5,381 bases of DNA from Prado023 sp036375875 (GTDB lineage Bacteria; Actinomycetota; Actinomycetes; S36-B12; CAIYMF01), in NCBI GenBank assembly GCA_036375875.1, contig DASVBK010000065.1, positions 1 to 5,381 on the forward strand. The letters run 5' to 3'. How positions within the stretch are numbered: the first letter of the stretch is position 1; each line of letters begins with the position of its first letter. Positions 1-4,141 of the stretch are shown in pieces. A program made the translations under genes and the position numbers. The notes beneath the pieces were generated by a model. The model made no database searches. It worked only from the letters and a program-made list of their open reading frames with translations, and was not told the origin of the DNA.

Positions 1-933
1 TGCTGGCACAACTTCGGCGACGACACCCCCATCCAGCGGCAGCGCGACATCCTGCGGCGGGCGTTCGACCTCGGCGTCACGCACTTCGACCTGGCCAACA
101 ACTACGGCCCGCCGTACGGCAGCGCGGAGACCAACGTCGGGCGCATCCTGGCCGAGGACTTCGCCCCCTACCGCGAGGAGCTGGTGATCTCGACCAAGGC
201 CGGCTGGGACATGTGGCCGGGCCCGTACGGCGACCTCGGCTCGCGCAAGTACCTGCTCGACTCGCTGGACCAGTCCCTGCGCCGGCTGCGCCTGGACCAC
301 GTCGACATCTTCTACCACCACCGCTTCGACCCCGACACGCCGCTCGAGGAGACGATGGGCGCGCTGGACAGCGCGGTCCGGGCCGGCAAGGCCAGGTACA
401 TCGGCATCTCGTCGTACTCCCCCGACCGCACCCGCCAGGCGCTGGCGATCCTGGCTGAGCTCGGCACGCCGCTGCTCATCCACCAGCCCTCGTACTCGAT
501 GCTCAACCGCTGGATCGAGGCCGAGCTGCTCGACGTGCTCGGCGAGGCCGGGGTGGGCTGCATCGGCTTCTCGCCGCTCGCCCAGGGCATGCTCACCGCC
601 CGCTACCTGGGCGGCGTGCCGGAGGACTCCCGGCTGGCCCAGCACAAGAGCCTGTCGGCAGACCTGCTCACGGAGGAGAACCTCGCCCACGTCCGCGCGC
701 TCAACGAGATCGCGGCCAGCCGCGGGCAGACCCTGGCGCAGCTGGCGATCGCGTGGGTGCTGCGCGACCTCCGGGTCACCTCCGCGCTCATCGGGGCGTC
801 GAGCGTGGGCCAGCTCGAGGACAGCGTGGCGGCGATCGACCGGCTGGACTTCACCGAGGAGGAGCTCGCCGCGATCGACCGGCACGCGGTGGACGGCGGG
901 ATCAACCTCTGGGAGGGGCCCAGCACGGCCTGA
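1..933 (+). CDS. yghZ: Aldo/keto reductase, YghZ / L-glyceraldehyde 3-phosphate reductase type (5' end missing)
   Basis: NADPH-dependent cytosolic oxidoreductase of the aldo/keto reductase superfamily. The E. coli relative YghZ (also Gpr or MgrA) reduces L-glyceraldehyde 3-phosphate and detoxifies methylglyoxal. The frame is open from base 1 and ends at TGA 931-933, giving 310 residues. YghZ has about 346, so roughly 35 N-terminal residues lie upstream. Numbering from the first visible residue, the catalytic tetrad is complete: D30 and Y35 (FDLANNYG), K66 (ISTKAG) and H107 (FYHHR). Family blocks follow in order: WPGPYG, GSRKYLL, GISSYSP, IHQPSY (160-165), GFSPLAQG (189-196) and the C-terminal cofactor-binding LIGASS (263-268). 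These match my memory of YghZ very closely, including WHNFG near the visible N-terminus. An internal GTG at 184 is not the start, because conserved sequence, including D30 and Y35, lies before it. Substrate in this organism is inferred from the family; related potassium-channel beta subunits share the fold but fit less well. Confidence 0.93.
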   Translation, partial: CWHNFGDDTPIQRQRDILRRAFDLGVTHFDLANNYGPPYGSAETNVGRILAEDFAPYREELVISTKAGWDMWPGPYGDLGSRKYLLDSLDQSLRRLRLDHVDIFYHHRFDPDTPLEETMGALDSAVRAGKARYIGISSYSPDRTRQALAILAELGTPLLIHQPSYSMLNRWIEAELLDVLGEAGVGCIGFSPLAQGMLTARYLGGVPEDSRLAQHKSLSADLLTEENLAHVRALNEIAASRGQTLAQLAIAWVLRDLRVTSALIGASSVGQLEDSVAAIDRLDFTEEELAAIDRHAVDGGINLWEGPSTA

Positions 934-961
934 GCGGGGGCGGCCCGACCCGCCGGCCCGC
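934..961 (+). terminator. GC-rich stem-loop directly after the reductase stop codon
   Basis: GCGGG (934-938) pairs with CCCGC (957-961), and GGCGG (939-943) pairs with CCGCC (950-954). The result is a 10-bp stem with a 2-base bulge (955-956) and a 6-base loop (944-949). It begins at the base after TGA. There is no T-run, but many actinobacterial terminators lack one. It is a plausible terminator for the reductase transcript. Chance pairing is possible at this GC content. Confidence 0.4.
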
Positions 962-978
962 TGCACGTGGGCCTGTGG

Positions 979-1008
979 TGCACGAAGGCGCCCGTGAGGC
1001 GCTACCGT
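979..1008 (+). promoter_or_regulatory. Weak candidate housekeeping promoter for the SNF2 gene
   Basis: TACCGT (1003-1008) fits the minimal TAnnnT -10 pattern. An 18-base spacer separates it from TGCACG (979-984), a poor -35 (three of six matches to TTGACA). Its main support is exclusion: it contains the only TA dinucleotide between the reductase stop and base 1350, so no other conventional -10 exists close to the helicase gene. If real, transcription would begin near 1015 and the leader would be about 260 bases long. Confidence 0.25.
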
Positions 1009-1014
1009 TCTCCC

Positions 1015-1051
1015 CAGCGACAGGGGATCGTGCCGCTCGGGGCAGCGACAG
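1015..1051 (+). repeat. Direct repeat CAGCGACAG x2 in the leader
   Basis: CAGCGACAG occurs at 1015-1023 and again at 1043-1051, 28 bases apart. Each copy can present the same 7-base loop AGCGACA on a different stem: TCCCC/GGGGA for the first (1011-1015 with 1023-1027) and GGC/GCC for the second (1041-1043 with 1051-1053). The pair lies just downstream of the weak candidate promoter. It could be a DNA operator, an RNA-binding site or coincidence. Confidence 0.35.
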
Positions 1052-1086
1052 CCGGGCGGTCGGGCGTGCGCGCCGGGCGAGCACCG

Positions 1087-1209
1087 CCCGTGGCACCCCC
1101 CGCGCAGGTCGGGCGCACGTCCGGCGTGCGGTCGCGGTGGTGGCGCACGCAGCGGCGCACGACGCAGCGGGCCGGCTGGCCGGGCGTCGTCCGGACGCGG
1201 TGCCACGGG
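1087..1209 (+). repeat. 11-bp perfect inverted repeat with 101-base spacer
   Basis: CCCGTGGCACC (1087-1097) is the exact reverse complement of GGTGCCACGGG (1199-1209). As RNA it could close a 101-base domain containing the 6-bp hairpin 1114-1130 and a 5-bp hairpin GCGTC/GACGC (1184-1188 with 1194-1198). A 3-base bulge would let CCG (1084-1086) pair with CGG (1213-1215 region) and lengthen the stem, but those bases are also used by the first of the twin hairpins. Confidence 0.4.
1112..1170 (+). repeat. Short direct repeats GGCGCACG x3 and ACGCAGCGG x2
   Basis: GGCGCACG occurs at 1112-1119, 1142-1149 and 1154-1161. ACGCAGCGG occurs at 1147-1155 and 1162-1170. The last two GGCGCACG copies and both ACGCAGCGG copies interlock, suggesting a short imperfect tandem duplication in the leader. 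No function is evident. Confidence 0.4.
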
Positions 1210-1212
1210 GGG

Positions 1213-1254
1213 CGGCAGGCGAGGGCCTGCCGGCCAGCCGCCCGTGCGGCTGGC
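1213..1254 (+). promoter_or_regulatory. Two abutting perfect hairpins upstream of the SNF2 ribosome binding site
   Basis: Hairpin A: CGGCAGGC (1213-1220) pairs with GCCTGCCG (1225-1232), 8 bp with loop GAGG. Hairpin B starts at the next base: GCCAGCCGC (1233-1241) pairs with GCGGCTGGC (1246-1254), 9 bp with loop CCGT. Both stems are free of mismatches, and the pair ends 6 bases before the Shine-Dalgarno run. A competing 11-bp pairing, CGGCTGGCCGG (1173-1183) with CCGGCCAGCCG (1230-1240), would break hairpin B and the base of hairpin A. This looks like an attenuator or other expression switch, or an upstream terminator. There is no T-run after hairpin B. Confidence 0.45.
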
Positions 1255-1260
1255 AGACGC

Positions 1261-1269
1261 GAGGAGGGG
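1261..1269 (+). promoter_or_regulatory. Ribosome binding site that fixes a TTG start for the SNF2 gene
   Basis: GAGGAGGGG contains the full AGGAGG core (1262-1267), 5 bases before TTG 1273-1275, which is in frame with the helicase. No comparable Shine-Dalgarno sequence precedes GTG 967 or the later in-frame GTG codons at 1372 and 1378. I found no complement of it in the leader, so the hairpins do not obviously mask it. Confidence 0.75.
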
Positions 1270-1272
1270 TCC

Positions 1273-3459
1273 TTGGCTCGACGAGGCCAGCGCCAGGCCG
1301 GTGCCCGGCGCGGCGCGCCGCGTGCCGCGCAGCAGGGCGCGACGACGACTACGACGCGCAACGAGGGCATCGTGCCCGTGCTGGCGCGTGCGGTGCGCCA
1401 GGTCGAGTCCGCCGTCGAGCGGGGCAGCACGACCAGCTCCGTGCGCACCAAGTTCCAGGTGGTCGCCCTGCTGGTGCGCGAGGAGCGCGCCAGCGTCAAG
1501 GCCGACGATGCGCTGCGTGACGCGGCCCGCACCGAGCAGCTCAAGCGCCTGGACGGCATCGCCACCATCCTGGCCCGGACCGCGGCACGGGACACCTCGC
1601 TGCTCGCGCTGCTCGCCGAGGACGCCGAGGTCTCCGGAGCAGCCAAGGAGCTGCGCCGCGAGATGCTCGAGGCCGCCGGCCGCGAGGTCGTCGAGGAGGA
1701 GCCCGAGCCGGAGCCGGCCGCCGAGGCCGCGACGGCCAAGCGCCGCGTCGTGCCGCAGGCGATCGTCGCCCGGCAGCTGGCCAACCCGTTCCTGCCCCCC
1801 GACTACGAATCGGTCCGCCCCCGACCGTTCCGCGCCCAGCGACTGGCGGGCTGGGAGCTGCTCGGCCCGCTGTTCCGCTCGTTCGAGATGGGCGGGGCCG
1901 GCGCGGTCTCGTGCATGCCGCTGCCCCCGCCGGCCCACGTGTGGCTGCCGGGCACTCTCGCGCTCATGCCGCACCAGGCCCAGGTCGTGGCCGCTGCGGC
2001 CGACGGGCACCGCACCTTCCTGCTGGCCGACGAGCCGGGCCTGGGCAAGACCGCGCAGGCCCTGCTGGCCGCGCGTGCGGCCGACGCGTACCCGCTGCTG
2101 GTCGTGGTGCCCAACGTCGTGAAGACCAACTGGGCCCGCGAGGCACGGCTCTGGACTCCCGACCACCCGGCGACGGTCGTGCACGGCGACGGCAACACCA
2201 TCGACGGCTTCGCCGACATCGTGGTCGTCAACTACGAGGTGCTCGATCGGCACGTCGGCTGGCTCGGCGACCTCGGGTTCCGCGGGATGGTCGTCGACGA
2301 GGCGCACTTCATCAAGAACAAGTCCTCGCAGCGCTCCCAGCACGTGCTCGAGATCGCCGAGCGGGTGCGTCAGCGCACCGGCCGGCCGCTGCTCATGGCC
2401 CTCACCGGCACGCCGCTCATCAACGACATCGAGGACTTCCGCGCGATCTGGCAGTTCCTCGGCTGGATCGACGACAGCAAGCCGCTCGGCGACCTCATGG
2501 CCAGCCTCGAGGCCACGGGTCTGGCCCCGGGCGAGCCGGGCTTCTACCAGGCCGCCCGCCGCTGCGTGGTCGACATGGGGATCGTGCGCCGGCGCAAGGT
2601 CGACGTCGCCGCCGACCTGCCCGCGCGTCGCATCGCCGACCTCCCCGTCGAGCTCGACGACGCCGCGGGCCGGTCGATCAGGGAGGCGGAGCGCGAGCTC
2701 GCCCGGCGCATGGTGCGGCGCTACCTCGACGCGCAGGAGCGGCGCACCGGCGGGGTGCCGGTCGACGGCATCGACCACGAGCTGGTGCGGCGGGTGGCCA
2801 CCTGGGAGCGCGAGGACGCCCGCGACGCGGACTCCGGCGAGAACGTGTTCAGCATGATGCGCCGCATCGGGCAGGCCAAGGCGACGCTGGCCGCCGACTA
2901 CGCGGCGCAGCTGGCCCGCAACGTGGGCAAGGTGGTGTTCTTCGCCAAGCACATCGCCGTGATGGACGCGGCCGAGGCGCTGTTCGCGGAGCGCGGCATC
3001 CGGTCGGCCTCGATCCGCGGCGACCAGACCGGCACCGTGCGCCAGCGCAACGTGGACGCGTTCGTGCAGGACCCGGAGGTCGCGATCGCGGTGTGCTCGC
3101 TGACCGCCGCGGGCGTGGGGCTGAACCTCCAGGTGGCCTCGAACATGGTGTTGGCCGAGCTGTCGTGGACCGATGCCGAGCAGACTCAGGCCATCGACCG
3201 GATCCACCGGATCGGCCAGGACGAGCCGGTGACCGCGTGGCGCATCATCGCCGCCCAGACCATCGACGCGCGCATCGCCGAGCTGCTGGACAGCAAGGCG
3301 GGGCTGGCGGCCCGAGCCCTTGACGGGGCACCCGAGGACGACGGCTCAGCCTCGGCAGACCTCCAGCTGGAGGCCCTGGTGTCGCTGCTCACGGACGCGC
3401 TGGCCGAGGAGCTGCCCGCGCTGCCCAGAGGCGCCGGCGCCGACCCGTTCCTCGGCTGA
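1273..3459 (+). CDS. SNF2-family DEAH helicase-like ATPase, SMARCAL1/HepA-like
   Basis: Predicted cytoplasmic ATP-driven DNA translocase or remodeller, 728 residues from TTG 1273. Residues 1-30 are basic with a run of five threonines. Residues 30-135 look helical and match no domain I can name, followed by an acidic/proline linker (141-148, EEEPEPEP). Lobe 1 has LMPHQAQ (231-237), Walker A DEPGLGKT (253-260), motif Ia VVVPNVVKTNW (277-287), DEAH (342-345) and LTGTP (377-381). Lobe 2 has GKVVFFAKH (552-560), TAAGVGLNLQ (611-620) and motif VI QAIDRIHRIGQ (639-649). RRRKVDVAADLPAR (439-452) links the lobes as in SMARCAL1-type proteins. All ATPase motifs are intact, so it should be active. I recall near-identical standalone proteins across Actinobacteria; their substrate is unknown to me. 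RapA-type RNA polymerase recycling or fork/annealing activity are possible by homology. No methylase or nuclease neighbour suggests a DISARM-like defence system. Confidence 0.92.
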   Translation: MARRGQRQAGARRGAPRAAQQGATTTTTRNEGIVPVLARAVRQVESAVERGSTTSSVRTKFQVVALLVREERASVKADDALRDAARTEQLKRLDGIATILARTAARDTSLLALLAEDAEVSGAAKELRREMLEAAGREVVEEEPEPEPAAEAATAKRRVVPQAIVARQLANPFLPPDYESVRPRPFRAQRLAGWELLGPLFRSFEMGGAGAVSCMPLPPPAHVWLPGTLALMPHQAQVVAAAADGHRTFLLADEPGLGKTAQALLAARAADAYPLLVVVPNVVKTNWAREARLWTPDHPATVVHGDGNTIDGFADIVVVNYEVLDRHVGWLGDLGFRGMVVDEAHFIKNKSSQRSQHVLEIAERVRQRTGRPLLMALTGTPLINDIEDFRAIWQFLGWIDDSKPLGDLMASLEATGLAPGEPGFYQAARRCVVDMGIVRRRKVDVAADLPARRIADLPVELDDAAGRSIREAERELARRMVRRYLDAQERRTGGVPVDGIDHELVRRVATWEREDARDADSGENVFSMMRRIGQAKATLAADYAAQLARNVGKVVFFAKHIAVMDAAEALFAERGIRSASIRGDQTGTVRQRNVDAFVQDPEVAIAVCSLTAAGVGLNLQVASNMVLAELSWTDAEQTQAIDRIHRIGQDEPVTAWRIIAAQTIDARIAELLDSKAGLAARALDGAPEDDGSASADLQLEALVSLLTDALAEELPALPRGAGADPFLG

Positions 3460-3467
3460 GCAGGGGG

Positions 3468-4019
3468 TCACGAGGCCTGGCGCGCGTGCCGGCCCTCGGC
3501 GAACTCCTCGATGAGGCTGGCGTTGAACGCAGGCAGGTCGTCGGGCGTGCGGCTGCTGACCAGCCCGGCATCGACGACGACCTGCTCGTCCACCCAATGG
3601 GCGCCCGCGTTGCGCAGGTCGGTGCGCAGGCTCGGGTACGAGGTCATGCGCCGGCCGCGGACGACATCGGCGTCCGTGAGGACCCAGCCGCCGTGGCAGA
3701 TGGCGCCCACCGGCTTGGACTCGGCGAAGAAGTCGCGGACGAAGGCGACGGCATGGGGGTCCATGCGCACCTTGTCGCCGTTGCCCACGCCGCCGGGCAG
3801 GACCAGGGCGTCGAAGTCCCGGGCCCGCGCCTGGCCCACCGGCAGGTCCACCGGGTGCTCGTGCCCGTGCTCGCCGGTGATCGCACCGCCGGCCGGCGAG
3901 ACCAGGACCGCCTCGGCCCCGGCCCGCGTCACGGCCTCCCAGGGCGACGTGAGCTCCGAGTCCTCGAATCCGTTGGTCGCCAGGAACGCGACCCGCCTGC
4001 CCCGCAGCTCGTCAGCCAT
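3468..4019 (-). CDS. DJ-1/PfpI family protein (type 1 glutamine amidotransferase-like stress protein)
   Basis: Cytosolic 183-residue single-domain protein of the DJ-1/PfpI superfamily, full length for the YhbO/PfpI branch. The N-terminal beta strand RVAFLAT leads to GFEDSE (17-22), whose E19 corresponds to the family glutamate. LPGGVGN (74-80) follows, then the nucleophile elbow AICHGGW with C108 and H109 (residues 106-112). The C-terminal half carries SYPSLRTDLRNAG, VVVDAGLVSSR and PDDLPAFN, which are PfpI hallmarks. Family members have been described as proteases, glyoxalase III enzymes or deglycases, the last disputed, and often protect against carbonyl or oxidative stress; which applies here is not visible. 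There is no signal peptide. The ATG start is supported by AGGAG 8 bases upstream. The gene converges on the SNF2 gene with 8 bases between stop codons and lies 122 bases downstream of the PLD gene on the same strand. A SigB/SigF-like promoter precedes it. Confidence 0.94.
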   Translation of the reverse strand: MADELRGRRVAFLATNGFEDSELTSPWEAVTRAGAEAVLVSPAGGAITGEHGHEHPVDLPVGQARARDFDALVLPGGVGNGDKVRMDPHAVAFVRDFFAESKPVGAICHGGWVLTDADVVRGRRMTSYPSLRTDLRNAGAHWVDEQVVVDAGLVSSRTPDDLPAFNASLIEEFAEGRHARQAS

Positions 4020-4026
4020 CTGCTCG

Positions 4027-4033
4027 TCTCCTC
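4027..4033 (-). promoter_or_regulatory. Ribosome binding site of the PfpI-family gene
   Basis: Read on the minus strand this is GAGGAGA. The AGGAG core (4028-4032) sits 8 bases before the ATG at 4019-4017, which supports that start. It overlaps the end of a 9-base tandem repeat. Confidence 0.65.
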
Positions 4034-4049
4034 GCTCGCCTCGCTCGCC
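4030..4049 (-). repeat. Tandem repeat CCTCGCTCG x2 in the PfpI 5' untranslated region
   Basis: CCTCGCTCG occurs at 4030-4038 and 4039-4047, with the first two bases of a third copy (4048-4049). On the mRNA it reads as CGAGCGAGG repeats leading into the Shine-Dalgarno sequence, so slippage here could alter spacing upstream of the ribosome binding site. It may simply be purine-rich leader sequence. Confidence 0.5.
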
Positions 4050-4067
4050 ATCCCCGCCGCACGACGC

Positions 4068-4092
4068 CTACCCGGGGACGCCGCGACCAACC
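4068..4092 (-). promoter_or_regulatory. Candidate SigB/SigF-type stress promoter for the PfpI-family gene
   Basis: On the minus strand, GGTT (4092-4089), a 15-base spacer and GGGTAG (4073-4068) match the actinobacterial general-stress sigma pattern (Mycobacterium SigF about GGTTT-N15-17-GGGTAT; Streptomyces SigB about GNNT-N14-16-GGGTAC/T). Only the final -10 base differs (G for T or C). Transcription would begin near 4061, giving a leader of about 40 bases with the Shine-Dalgarno well placed. No good housekeeping promoter is visible in this gap. Confidence 0.5.
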
Positions 4093-4141
4093 TCGTCGAC
4101 AGCGGGTGATGCGGCGAGGCGGTCCGACCGGGCCGAGTGCC

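Larger units (their letters stand above)
1009..1272 (+). other. Non-coding, repeat-rich putative 5' leader of the SNF2 gene
   Basis: This is most of the 339-base gap between the reductase and the helicase. The helicase frame stays open through it back to GTG 967, but the implied peptide is arginine-rich, has scattered rare codons (AGG, CGA, AGA, GCA) and shows no recognisable domain, so I read it as untranslated. It holds direct repeats near 1015-1051 and 1112-1170, a small hairpin CGCACG/CGTGCG (1114-1119 with 1125-1130), an 11-bp inverted repeat spanning 1087-1209, and twin hairpins at 1213-1254. I recognise no known riboswitch or RNA family. Whether it is transcribed depends on the weak promoter upstream. 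Confidence 0.4.

Noticed and set aside
967..1272. In-frame N-terminal extension of the SNF2 protein back to GTG 967
   Set aside because: No Shine-Dalgarno before GTG 967, arginine-rich peptide with rare codons, no recognisable domain, and a much better TTG start with strong ribosome binding site at 1273.
934..1272. A known structured RNA (RNase P RNA, 6S, riboswitch) in the gap
   Set aside because: None of the conserved sequence blocks I know for these RNAs is present, so only an unnamed structured leader can be proposed.
1002..1784. Long minus-strand open frame (260 codons) antisense to the leader and SNF2 N-terminus
   Set aside because: Composition dominated by Ser, Arg and Ala with no domain, typical of an antisense shadow in high-GC DNA; the plus-strand helicase accounts for the coding signal.
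3430..3441. Perfect palindrome GGCGCCGGCGCC near the SNF2 3' end
   Set aside because: It encodes part of the Gly/Ala-rich tail, has no practicable loop and no T-run, and such sequences are common at this GC content.
1273..3459. SNF2 gene as part of a DISARM-like or other phage-defence cluster
   Set aside because: No methyltransferase, DUF1998, nuclease or other defence partner is visible; the PLD-family protein is separated by a convergent gene and looks like a phospholipase-type member.
3450..3475. Possible bidirectional terminator CCTCG ... CGAGG between the convergent genes
   Set aside because: Only 5 bp of stem around a 16-base loop; too weak to call.
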